DNA of 64,000 nucleotides from positions 62,001 to 126,000 of the forward strand of contig NW_026705333.1 in the NCBI RefSeq assembly GCF_029867415.1. The letters run 5' to 3'. Position numbers and translations under genes: made by a program. Under the pieces are notes generated by a model that saw only the letters and a list, made by a program, of their open reading frames with translations, had not been told where the DNA came from and did no database searches. Position 1 is the stretch's first letter, and every line of letters begins with the position of its first letter. This DNA comes from Vicia villosa. Lineage: Eukaryota > Streptophyta > Magnoliopsida > Fabales > Fabaceae. Positions 23,326 to 33,333 of this stretch are shown one piece after another.

Positions 23326-23407
23326 ATCTTCCAAGAAGCAAGCAGAAGACACCGCTGAGATCAAGAATCTTCTAGCAGCCTTAGCCTCTAAGCTTACCCA
23401 GTCTTAG
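23315..23407 (+). pseudogene. C-terminal tail of a Copia (SIRE/Maximus-like) polyprotein
   Basis: A short open frame, AEIKNLLAALASKLTQS then TAG (23405-23407), looks like the tail of a SIRE/Maximus-type polyprotein. It is followed by a region with repeated AAAAGGGGGAGA words and the LTR. The upstream part of the element is absent; Athila-type protease sequence on the other strand runs up to here, so the junction near 23325 is a truncation or recombination point. Confidence 0.45.
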
Positions 23408-24181
23408 TCTGATTCTTGTGTCTTAGTAGTTTTCTTTGTTTCTTGCATCTGTTTTGTTTTTGCATCTGATTGTACTCTTCCCTCTGGATATCAATGAAAA
23501 TTTCTTTCTTCACTCTGTGTGTCTTTCATCTGAATCTTTTATGCTTTTTGATGTTATGACAAAAAGGGGGAGAAACATGTTATTTGAATTGATTTATTAT
23601 ATCAGTTTCTGGGCTTAAGTCTCAACATTCCTAACAAATATTGCAAATTTTTTTGTCTCTGATAGTTTTGCAGGAATGTTATAATCTGAAAAAGCTCAAA
23701 AAGGGGAGAAACGTATCTTGAGAAAATCTTTCAAAGAGTTGAATCAAATAAAGCTTAATGCTCTGATATAAGAAATTACATGATCTGAAGCAAGTTATGC
23801 TCTGATACAAGAATTTAAAGCTCTGATACAAGATCTGAGGCAAATCTACTATGATGCTCTGATAAAGCCAAGTGCTCTAAAGAAAGATTCAAAGCTCTGA
23901 AGCTGTCCAATGGAAGCTCTGAAAGAAAGCTCTGAATCTTCTGAAGATTAAAGTTCAACGTAAAAGTCTCATCTGAAATGGAAAATACTCAAGGAAGTCT
24001 TTTTATTTATAAATTCTTCTAGTATTAATTTCAGGGGGAGATTGTTAATCTCAGGGGAGACATATTCACACACTCTGATTAATATGCTTTTGTGCTATAT
24101 CTGTGTATTGTCTTTTTCATCTGATATTTTGGATACAAATTCATATCAATTCTGTATGTTTTTGTCATCATCAAAAAAGAT
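23408..24181 (+). other. 3' untranslated region of the Copia element
   Basis: No gene is visible. PPT-like tracts CAAAAAGGGGGAGAAAC (about 23560) and AAAAAGGGGAGAAACG (about 23698), plus TTCAGGGGGAGATTGTTAATC (about 24032), are scattered here. Words GCTCTGATACAAG/GCTCTGAA recur between 23750 and 23940. Directly before the LTR the tract reads CATCATCAAAAAAGAT, without the G-run expected of a PPT. Confidence 0.55.
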
Positions 24182-25276
24182 TGTTAGAACATGAAATGTT
24201 CTGATCAATATTTCTAGTTTTGATGATAACATTATATATGAATTTTGTATAAGACAATGTGGTACTCTAACTATTCACGTTTTCCATTTCAGGAAAAGTC
24301 TATGAGAGTATGCATAATATCAGCATTCAAAAGCTCTGACCCAGAAGATCTGGATGACTTCGTCAGAACATGGTCTAAAAGACATCAGAAGATGGTCTTG
24401 AGAAAATCAGAACATGATCTGGAAGGCATCAGAAGATGGCAGTCAGAAGCAAGGCTCTGAAGATCTGATGGTATCACGCTACAAAGCACTTCCAAAGTCT
24501 GATGACTGAAGTTGCATCTGCACCAATGCTGAAGCCTTTGATATTCAAATGTTATTCTACTAGTCTGAGTCCAGAAGAAAGTACAAGATAAAAAAGGCTA
24601 CAACGTCAAATCTGTCTGACTGACAAGAGGAACGTTAGAAGCTACAAAAGGCAAAGTCAGCAAAAGCAGTTGAAGCATGGCTCGAGGTAGTTGACAAAAG
24701 AGTGAAACATTAAATGCAGCAGTATACTATTCACGCAAAGCATTAAATGTTACTCAACGGTCACATTTGTCACTGCCTATATAAAAGAAGTTATGATGCT
24801 GAAGCAGCTAACAACTCTAGCTCCAAGTAACCTTATGCTGCCAAATTGATCTCTTAACGTTGTTGCACAAAAACAGCAAAGAAACTTCATCTTCAACCTC
24901 ACAAATATTGTAATATCTTAATGAGTGTTAAAACTTAATTTTGAGAGAAAATCACTTGGTAATTATAGCTTATTAAGAAGCACTTTAAACTCTTGTAATA
25001 TTGTTTACTTTTGTAAAAGGAATTTCCTAGAGTGATCAAGTTGTGATCTGTATACTCTAGAAGACTTTGAAGTTGTCTAAGTGGAAAACCATTGTAATCA
25101 AGATTGATTAGTGGCTTAAATCCTCAGTGGAGGTAAATCACTCTGTCAGGGGTGGACTGGAGTAGTTTGATTAACAACGAACCAGGATAAAAATAACTGT
25201 GTGATTATTTTTTATCTGTCTTTTTTAGAAACAACCCTTATTCAATCCCCCTTTCTAAGTGTTTTTCACTCCTTCA
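24182..25276 (+). repeat. 3' LTR of a SIRE/Maximus-like Copia element
   Basis: It starts TGTTAGAACATGAAATG and ends with the characteristic ATTCAATCCCCCTTTCTAAG...CACTCCTTCA. These are starts and ends I associate with SIRE/Maximus Copia LTRs. Length is 1095 bp. The 5' LTR and nearly all coding sequence are missing from the window. The open frame at 24245-24460 within it has no recognisable domain. Confidence 0.7.
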
Positions 25277-27640
25277 AATATATATGCATTAAAAAGAGAG
25301 TTAAAGGTAAGAGAAATGACACCGAAAATTTATACAAGTGACTCTGATGCTAGTTGTTAGACATGTGACTCTACACACAAGAGAGGGAGGGGTGAATTAA
25401 GGATTATAGAAAAATGATAGTTTGAAAATATTTTGTTGTCTTTTTAAAATTTAAGACCATTTTGATACAAATGTTTTTGAATTTGTAGAGAAAAATAAAT
25501 ATGCAAAAAATAACGAGTTAAGGGTAAGAGAAATAACAACAAAAATTTATACAAGTTCAGTCAAGAATACTTAATCTTGTCCTCAAGATTTGATCTTGTG
25601 AGTATCTAGTAGTGCTTAAGAGGTTTTAGTAGGTTAAACTCTCAAACACTATTAAACAAGAATAAAATAAAGTTTTAAGATAACTTCCAACCAAACAACT
25701 GACGACGCAGAAAAGCCGTTAGTCTTCCTTCCAAACATAAACTTGTAGAGAAGCAGTTAGTCTTCTTTCCAAACATGAACTTGCCGAGTGAAGCGGTTAG
25801 TTTTTCTTCAAAGTATAAACTTAAAGCAGTCAGTCCCTAAGGTAAACCGAATTTTACGAACTTATTTCGAACCAAGGTGAGCTTTTAAACCGGGCTGAAC
25901 TCCCGAACCGAACTGGGGTTTCGATTTGACAAACCACAAACTAGTAGATTTTAAACTAGAATTATCTCGAAATAAAGTGATCTTTTGATTGGGCTTAACT
26001 CACGAACTAATTTGAGATTTTGAACCGGGTTGATCTCGAAATGAAGTAGGATTTTAAACAGATAAAACTTATAAACCGAGTTGATATTTTGAACCAGACT
26101 TATCTGGAACTCTCTTAAGGATAAATTATTCAGCTAAGAGAAAACCGTCTTTAGTGAATTTACAGTAATACCCCTTCTAAAATACAAATTTCCCAAGTAA
26201 ACTCAAAGACTTTCTCGAAACACTACGACTAAATTTACGTGAGAGAAAGTGAAAAAATATTTAGAGAGAGAGAGGGGGGGATAATGAGCTCACATTTTTT
26301 AGATATGAAAATGTGAAGGGAGAGAGATCCATTTATAGGTTAGAGGCTGGCACAGAAAGAAAAGATCCATAGGCCAAAATTAATGAGCCAAATGATTGAC
26401 TTCTTGCCGCAATCGATTGAGAGCCCAAAAATAAACGATTATAAATGTTTAAAAAGGAAAGAAATGATACAAAGATGTTTTCCTTCATTAAGAGGCCATC
26501 GTAATCGTTTAAGGATAACTTGTGCACTAACCCAATCGATTGGACAACACAATATTTGTCCAAATCTTTCTTATAGTTCATGTATAAACTAACACGACTC
26601 CAAAACATTTTTAGGGATGCTTTCTTAAGAAATAGAGGCTTAATTAATAACTTGTTTTAGTATGTGTGTGTGAGTTAGCCGTATAACTTTACGAAAAATT
26701 AATAACTTATTTTAGTATGTGTGTGTGAGTTAGCCGTATAACTTTACGAAAAAACCCTTGTGTTTTTACAAAACACGGTTCACTCAGACGCGACAGGGCA
26801 AGCTTTCACACTTTGTCTCCTTTTCACTTTGAAGCTTCTTGACTTGTCAAGTAAACTACTCATATGGATATTTTTTGAATCTTCTTGGAGATGAAGCTTG
26901 AGATTTCTTCAATTTGAATGTCATCATAAGAGGATGTTTGTAGTGATCATCAGACTCTTATTTGTCTGCCTGTAATCTTTGATCATTTTGTCATACTTAA
27001 ATCCTCATTAGTTGTAAATGTTACTATGCAAGTTGTCATACAAGTTATCATGTAGGCTACATCGTCAAAAACTTGAATCCTCATAGATAGATTGTAAACA
27101 TTGCTATGCAAGTTACCATACAAGTAATTGTGTAGGTTGCATCTTCAAAAGCTTCTTTTATTTATTATCATCAAAAATACATTATCAAGAGATCCTTGAT
27201 TATTTTGAGTAACCTACGAAACATGTTTTCACATGTATCAACCCGTCACCGAAATCTGAATATCAAAAGATCAACCAGCGTACCAAAATCCAAACTCTCC
27301 TATACATTTTGCGAGCAGTCTCATATCATTTCAAGATCACCAACCTTAGAATTTTTATTTTGTTAATAAGAAATAGTACAAATATTACAACTTTTAATTT
27401 GATAAAGAAACATTACTGTCGAGTAGCAAAAGAAAGCAATGAAACGTAAAGAATGAATCTAGAACTAGAAAGTGTAATATTGTAATTCCAATTCCAATGT
27501 TTTCTACGAATTACGGTGCATAAATGATGATCATTTATTGACCGCCATGTAATTGGTGAATGTTTTCCATATATAGAAACTAATAAAACTGATAATAGAA
27601 ACTAGTAAGTAATGATCATGTTGATGACTTCATTTCACCG
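25277..27640 (-). repeat. Decayed LTR-like sequence
   Basis: No gene is supported. On the minus strand, TTCACCCCTCCCTCTCTTGTG followed by CTAACAACTAGCATCAGAGTCA (about 25343-25400) looks like a Copia LTR end plus a degenerate initiator-Met PBS. The flank at 25287-25345 is repeated imperfectly at 25502-25562. AATCGATTG palindromes occur at about 26407 and 26541. Three related blocks with TTCCAAACATAAACTT words lie around 25685-25830. The element is too decayed to delimit. Confidence 0.4.
26644..26753. repeat. Tandem duplication, 2 x 55 bp
   Basis: Copy 1 is 26644-26698 and copy 2 is 26699-26753, starting TTAATAACTTRTTTTAG and ending CTTTACGAAAAA. They differ at one obvious base (CTTG versus CTTA), so the duplication is recent compared with the decayed surroundings. 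Confidence 0.85.
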
Positions 27641-27675
27641 CCAATGTTCACTCAAATCTCTAGACAAAATATTAT

Positions 27676-27682
27676 TATATAA
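27676..27682 (+). promoter_or_regulatory. TATA box of the putative cell-wall protein gene
   Basis: TATATAA lies 85 bp upstream of the ATG. Transcription would start near 27707-27712, giving a 5' leader of about 55-60 nt that contains no ATG. Confidence 0.6.
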
Positions 27683-27766
27683 TGCATTCACACTCTTGTA
27701 GTTACAACACAACAATCACAAGCTAAGAAATATCACTGTATCCTTCTCCTAGTTCTTATCTTAAAA

Positions 27767-28189
27767 ATGGCTCAAAGAGCTTACTCTTTCTTTGCACTTC
27801 TTCTCATTTTCAATATTCTTCTTGTGACAAATTGGCAAGCAGTTGCTGGCCGCAACTTTGCTAAGAACTCCGACAATGATGACAAGAAAGAGCCTCAGTT
27901 TCTGTTCAAGCATGATCATGGTAAACTGCATTTTCCAAGCATTGGACATTTCGGATTTCCCCCATACTCCGGGCTTACTCCTAATAACCCTTTTAATGGT
28001 GGCACTGGGGGATCGGGATCATTAGGTTCGGGATCAGGCTCAGGATCTGGATCAGAATCTGGATCAACAGGTCACAGTTACGTTCCTGGTGGCGATGACA
28101 CTTCTATTCCAAACCCGGGCGTTGAGGTTCCGATACCTGGGAGTGGTGGTGTTGGCGGTGGAAGAGCTACACCGGCAGCTCATCCATGA
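27767..28189 (+). CDS. Putative secreted cell-wall protein, Gly/Ser-rich
   Basis: A 140-aa intronless ORF. Residues 1-27 form a clear signal peptide (MAQRAYSF, then a hydrophobic FALLLIFNILLV core, cleavage probable after AVAG). The mature part begins with a charged NSDNDDKKEPQFLFKHDH segment, then FPSIGHFGFPPYSG. A low-complexity Gly/Ser run follows at about residues 80-102, and then VPGGDDTSIPNPGVEVPIPG ending in a Gly-rich tail. This layout matches the small plant family annotated as putative cell wall proteins; the biochemical role is unknown, and an apoplastic structural or signalling function is inferred. The start codon has a good context (AAAAATGGC), with a TATA box upstream. It is the only ORF here that looks like a normal host gene, standing in a small island between transposons. 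An AATAAG poly(A)-like signal lies about 90 nt after the stop. Confidence 0.85.
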   Translation: MAQRAYSFFALLLIFNILLVTNWQAVAGRNFAKNSDNDDKKEPQFLFKHDHGKLHFPSIGHFGFPPYSGLTPNNPFNGGTGGSGSLGSGSGSGSGSESGSTGHSYVPGGDDTSIPNPGVEVPIPGSGGVGGGRATPAAHP

Positions 28190-28698
28190 ATTTACTCATG
28201 CATGAACGCAATAGCTAGACCTTGTTTGTGAGCTTGTGATTTTTATTAAGATCGTTTTTACTGATTTCTAGTCAAGAAAATAAGTGTGCTAGTACTACAT
28301 GTACACACTAGTAGCTTGCTACTTTGCATGTTAGTGTCTTTGTTTAATGTTTTCCATCTCATTTAGTTTAATATTATTTGAGTTTAATTATTGTTGGAAG
28401 TAGTTTAATATTATTTGAGTTGATCAATGTTTTAATTACTCTTCGAAGTACTTGTTGATTGCATCTAGTAAAGTAGGAATCAAGTTATCTCATCTATTAA
28501 AGGGTATAAAACCTAACCTAAAAAATCATTCATTTACTTTTATGACGTCAATTAGCACATTTTAAAGTAATTATTTAATGTGAATAATATGATATTTTAA
28601 ACAAATTAATTAAGCAGGGTGAATCCTTATCTATCCAACACAAAAAGTTGGATAGAGTTACCTTTAGTGTAAAATATTTTGGAAACAACAAAAAAGTA
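28190..28698 (+). other. 3' flank of the cell-wall protein gene
   Basis: AT-rich DNA with the probable 3' UTR (to about 28350). GTTTAATATTATTTGAGTT is duplicated at about 28366 and 28402. At 28631-28655 is the hairpin arm CTATCCAAC-ACAAAAA-GTTGGATAG, whose inverted partner lies at 32649-32673. Confidence 0.5.
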
Positions 28699-28798
28699 TA
28701 CTCCCTCCGTTTTTTATTATAAGTCGCTTTAGAGAAAAAATTTGTGTTTTATTATAAGTCGTTTTACAATTTCAATGAATCATTAATACTATTTTTTC

Positions 28799-29201
28799 GG
28801 AATGTGTTGATGTGCATAAGGTATATCCTTATGCACGGTGCATAAATACTCAAATATTATTTATATTACTCAAATGATTATATTTATTACTCAAAATAAT
28901 ATATAGATTACTCAAAATAGTATAAATATTACTCAGAACAATGAATATATTACTAAAAATAGTTAAAATTCGATATTACTCAGAATGGTGTAAATATTAC
29001 TCAAAATAGTGTACTCATTACTCACAATTTAAATATTACTCATAATTAATAGATGTGTACAAATAATGCATATATTACACATGAATTATGATATTATTAC
29101 TCGTTTCTAACTAAAATGTTACTCAGAACAATTTAAATATTACTTGTACGAGACTTATGCACCGTACATAAGGATATACCTTATGCACATCAACCTGACC
29201 C
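28799..29201. mobile_element. Nested MITE with long terminal inverted repeats
   Basis: Arms at 28806-28845 (starts GTTGATGTGCATAAGGTATA) and 29155-29194 are inverted copies with one visible mismatch. The flanking direct repeat CTATTTTTTC (28789-28798 and 29202-29211) is 10 bp, close to Mutator-type duplications. The interior is made of at least nine spaced ATTACTCA words. No ORF. Confidence 0.65.
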
Positions 29202-29344
29202 CTATTTTTTCTATTATACCCTTAAGTATTTATTATTTTCTTTCTTTAAATTATTTTAATTTGTCTTTCCCATACAATTAGAAAATTTCTTTAGCCACCT
29301 CCCTATGGGGGTCACCCCCAGCGAAAAACTCAAATTACCCCTGC

Positions 29345-29540
29345 TTCGGAAATGAACTTCCGAAGCTTTGATTTTTTAAAAAAAATTTCCACAATTCGGA
29401 AGTGCATCTCCGAAAACACCTCATGGGGGGTGTGTTCGGAGACGAACTTCCGAAAACACCTCATGGGGGGTGTGTTCGGAGATGAACATCCGAAAACACC
29501 TTTGTTCAGATTTTGAGGGGTTTCGGAAATGCACTTCCGA
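29345..29540. repeat. Subterminal palindromic repeats, TTCGGA...TCCGAA (left cluster)
   Basis: Several copies of TTCGGARRTGMAYYTCCGAA alternate with AACACCTCATGGGGGGTGTG spacers. Similar copies are at 31848-31905 and 32258-32392. Subterminal repeats of this sort often bind transposase (general knowledge); here function is inferred. Confidence 0.7.
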
Positions 29541-29752
29541 ATTATGCAGAAACAGAGATTTTTTTTTATGTTTTTCTTAACAGTTTCGTATTTTTAATTA
29601 AAAGAAACCGGGAAATAAAATAAACGACATATAAAGGTGAAAATACTAATATGATAAAAAAAAGTAATATATACAACCGATCTGAATCCAAATAATAATA
29701 ATAATGTGCTAAAGATACAAATCCGAAAACAAAAAATAAATAAACCCGACCA

Positions 29753-31770
29753 CTACTGGGTGTGCCTAACCGTCTCTCCCTGGGACCTCCTCTGCCGCTT
29801 GTATGCCGCCGCACGGCCCGCATCAGTGACGATCATCTCCATCACGGCCATAGCCTCTGGACCGCCCTGCTGAACGACACCTCGATCCAACGCGTCCCGC
29901 CCAAGCATCTCTATCCGCTGGCAGATCGGCATGAGATCAATGGCGTGGTCATCCTCGGCCTGCTGGTTCTCCAGGATCTCCTCATGTGCTGGCCTAGGAG
30001 CGCCGGGAACGTCGGGTCTCAGTAGAGGATGTGACACCCGATAGAAACATGTGACGTATCCCTCCTCACTGTGCCAGTCCTGTGTGACCCGAGTGAGACG
30101 GTACTCCTGCGGTACCACATGATGCTGCCAGTCCTCCCATATGGCAGTGAGCTGCACTCGGGTCACTGTGCCGGGAGCAGCCTCAAAGGGTGACCTGGGT
30201 ATCCGCTGCACGAATCCGAACTGACGCATGCACCGCTCAGGGAGGTACCGGACCATGATGGTAGTCCCGCATGCCAGCCAGCCTGAATATAGAGCAATGC
30301 CGTCAAAGGGGACAATCTGAGCGTAGTCGCTGAACGGCCTCCAGGTGACGTCGTCGTGCATCGTGCGGTCCAGGTATCCACGGCATGGTCCCATCGCATC
30401 GTTCCCCCTCTGGAGAACGTATCTGGCGGCCCTGGGCATGGCGTCCACGTACGCAGGATCGATATGAAAGTCGTGGATGCGGGAGAAGTAGGAGATGATC
30501 CAGCTCTGAAACAGAAACACGATAATGTATTAAAAATAAATACGAAACATAAATAAATAAATAAATACGATAATGTATTAAAATAAAACGTACCGTAAGT
30601 AGTATGCAGGATCCGACCAACTGCCTCGTCCTCCATTTGGAGGCCTCATTCAGCTTCTGGTAGAGGTATGCCAGAGTAGCTGCCCCCCAGTTCCACTGGT
30701 GAACGGTATCCAGGTCCATGAAGTATCGGAGGTAGGTCACGTCGAAGTACCTTGCACTCTTGTCCACAAAGCATGCAGCGCCTACCACATGCATGTACCA
30801 ACACCGGAGAGCGCAGCCGCGGTGATAGTGTGTGAATAGCTCGTCACCCGCCTCCTCAGCCTCAGCCGCCGCGTCCAGGTGGTGCTCAAAATAGCAGCTC
30901 AGTGTGGTGAACTGGACATGAGGCCCAGATGTCGTGACACACTCAAAGTGAGCAACCTCGTGCTCCATGCCCAAATAGAGCGTCATCCACTCAATGGCCT
31001 CGACCCTCTGGATCTAGGAGTGGTGCAACAGCGGCTCCCTAATCGGCAGGTGGAGAAGACACTGCACGTCATGCAAGGTGATCGTCATCTTCCCAACCGG
31101 CAAATGGAAAGAGGACGTCTCCTTGTGCCAGCGCTCCACAAATGCCCCCTGCATGCCAGTGTTGATGGTGGTGTACCCCGTCATGCAGAGCCCGCTAAGC
31201 CCTGAACCTCGCACATGGTCGTTAAACCACTCAGCTGCTGGTTTAAACAGACTGAAAATCTTCCGGGCGTGGTTCACCATTTTCAACGGCTCTCTCTCCT
31301 GTTACAAAAAAAACAAATAAGCGACATATATTAAATAAGCGACAAATAAACGGTTAAATTATAAAAAATGGTGACAAATAAACGGTTAAATTATAAAAAA
31401 TACCTCTCCCTCCCAGATACGCCGAGCGTCGTGATCGTGGTAGTGAATCAGCACGGAAGTGTCAAAGGGCCCTCCCGGATAGCTGTCCTCCTGCTCATCC
31501 TCCTCCCCGGCTGGAGGGTCAACATCTGGTACCCCCTCCGGCTCGTGGTAGGGCACTTCCGCCACCTCCTCCTCATCCTCCTCCTCCTCCTCTCGCTGGC
31601 GGGAAGAAGATACCCGAGCCAGCCGACTCCTAGATCCTGAAGCAGATGTACCCTCTCCCTCGCCCACGGGAACTCGCACACGTCGTCCCCGGCCCTGCCC
31701 CCGTCCCTCTAGCCGACGCAGTCTGGGTCTCCCTACCCTGTCTGATGCGTGCTGGTTGGTTGCCTGACAT
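29753..31770 (-). pseudogene. Plant mobile domain (PMD / MAIN-like) protein, three exons, one nonsense codon
   Basis: Exon 1 (about 31770-31404) encodes a low-complexity Arg/Glu-rich N-terminus and the lead-in motif YPGGPFDTSVL. Exon 2 (31298-30594) carries the core PMD signature FVERWHKETSSFHLPVGKMT, ITLHDVQCLLHLPI, a WYMHVVGA-like block and the final W-x-R stretch. Exon 3 (30505-29753) has DYAQIVPFD, QFGFVQ and QDWHSEEGYV, with a TAG stop. Introns 31403-31299 and 30593-30506 have GT...AG borders and join in phase. An in-frame TAG at 31014-31016 interrupts exon 2. The only ATG near the N-terminus (31770) is out of frame with the rest, so a small indel there is probable. PMD proteins occur both as host genes affecting silencing and meristems and as transposon cargo; the TIRs around it point to cargo. 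Confidence 0.8.
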
Positions 31771-32585
31771 GTTCCTGTAAACAATTGAAATCGATTAATA
31801 TGCGAGACAAAAGAAAAAAACTAAAAAAATTGAACTTCTGATACAATTCGGAAGTTCATTTCCGAAACTGGGATGGAGGTGTTTTCGGAAATGAACTTCC
31901 GAAACACCCCTGCGAGGAAGTTTTCTGCAACTTCCATGGCAGACCCCTAAACCAAACATCAAACCTATGTCTACACATTCTAAACATCCTAAATATCAGT
32001 ATAAACCTAACCTAATACATTTTTTGCTATTTGTAAACACCCTAATATATATTTTAATCATAGATCTTAAAATCAAAAAGCTTACCGATTGAATAGATTG
32101 GAGGACTTTTGAATGTAATAGAGCAAGTAGATAGAGCCTTTGAGGAAGCTTGGAACTGGTTTGCACAAAAATCTCTTGGGGTTGAGTTTGGAAGAAGATT
32201 AGGGTAAATGATTAGGGGGAGGAGGTTGTTTTGCTTAATCTGCAAAACCCGCAGTATTTCGGAAATGAACTTCCGAAATACTGTTTTCGGAAATGAACTT
32301 CCGAAATAAGACAATTTTTTCAAAAAAAGGCGCTTTCGGAGATGCATCTCCGAAATCACCTTTTTCTTGCATTTCGGAAATGCATTTCCGAAGTTAGGGG
32401 TAGTTTGGGTTTTTCACCAGAGGTGACCAAGAAGACATGGGGGTTGATAAAGAAATTTTCTACAATTAATGAAAGATAATTTAGTAAAATCTTCTATAGT
32501 TTCTCTATTTCATACAATAATTATTATTATTTTTTTATATGTGTGAAAATGCTAAAACGAGTTATAATAAAAAACGGAGGTAGTA

Positions 32586-33244
32586 CTATTTAATAATTAA
32601 TTAAATAAGACAAAATTAAATAATACAATGTGATTGGTGAAATATATACTACCCAACTTTTTGTGATGGATAGAGAAATTGTTCCTTTAAGGCAGAGTTT
32701 GGATTTGTATAACGAATTGCATTCACAAAATGTTGATGGACTTAGGCAACCATACAAAATGCTATTAACAAAGGACATAGAGACCCCTTCACGTGGAAAA
32801 AATATCACATAATCTATCAGTTAAATCAAACAACTATTATAGGACAACAAATTCTTCAATTTTCTTTAACATTTCACATCATGTTTTAAACAAGTTTACT
32901 AATTAAGCACACACTATTTTTTCTTTGCTACATTGAGACCGCAGATCATTATTGAGTAAGTTGTCCTTTGATCCAGAGACCAAAAATATCATAGTTTCAA
33001 ATGGACTACCGTCCTCCAAGCCATAAAATAAATTCCAATTTCTACACAAAAGAAAAATTATTCAATGTTGTCATCCTCAATTTGAATATATGCAATCAAT
33101 CCTCAATATTTTGCAATGAATTCTAGCGGTAATATTTTTATCATTGTCGCAGAAAAAGATTGTCACAAAAGTTTCCTTCAAATAAAAAAAAATGCATTGT
33201 TTAAATATCTTCATCGGATCTAAAATGAAATTTAAATAGAAAAT
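32586..33244. other. AT-rich spacer before the LINE
   Basis: No gene, RNA or clear repeat is recognised apart from the hairpin arm at 32649-32673. The open frame at 32630-32812 has no supporting motif. Confidence 0.4.
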
Positions 33245-33333
33245 TGTTTGTTCTTTTCTTTTCTCTCTCTTCGGGTAGTCTCTCTAACCTCTCTCTAGAA
33301 GGGGGTTAGGGTTCTTCCCTGAGTTGTTTCCCT

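Larger units (their letters stand above)
29281..32460 (-). mobile_element. MULE-like element carrying a plant-mobile-domain gene
   Basis: The 3180-bp element has a perfect 13-bp inverted terminus GAAAATTTCTTTA, extending imperfectly inwards (for example AAAAACYCAAAYTACCCCT on both sides). It is flanked by the 8-bp direct repeat TACAATTA (29273-29280, 32461-32468). Inside, clusters of the palindrome TTCGGAA-ATGMAYT-TCCGAA lie near both ends (29345-29540; 31848-31905 and 32258-32392). They surround a minus-strand PMD gene. TSD length and TIR style suggest a Mutator-like mechanism. No MuDR transposase is encoded, so mobility would depend on another element. Confidence 0.7.
28701..32583. mobile_element. 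Stowaway-type (Tc1/mariner) element hosting two further insertions
   Basis: The left terminus is CTCCCTCCGTTTTTTATTAT and the right terminus is its complement ATAATAAAAAACGGAGGTAG. Both are flanked by the dinucleotide TA (28699-28700, 32584-32585). This is the classic plant Stowaway terminus and target. Removing the MITE (about 28799-29201) and the MULE-like element (29281-32460) leaves roughly 300 bp, a normal Stowaway size, so it is best read as a MITE hit twice. Confidence 0.75.
28631..32673. repeat. Outer inverted hairpin arms flanking the Stowaway element
   Basis: 28631-28655 (CTATCCAACACAAAAAGTTG...) and 32649-32673 (complement CTATCCATCACAAAAAGTTG...) match at about 23 of 25 positions in inverted orientation. 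Each arm is itself a small hairpin. They may be the ends of yet another MITE into which the Stowaway jumped. Confidence 0.4.

Noticed and set aside
30303..30636. Separate minus-strand ORFs of 157 and 227 aa
   Set aside because: They read through intron 30593-30506 or in alternative frames of the PMD gene and are not independent genes.
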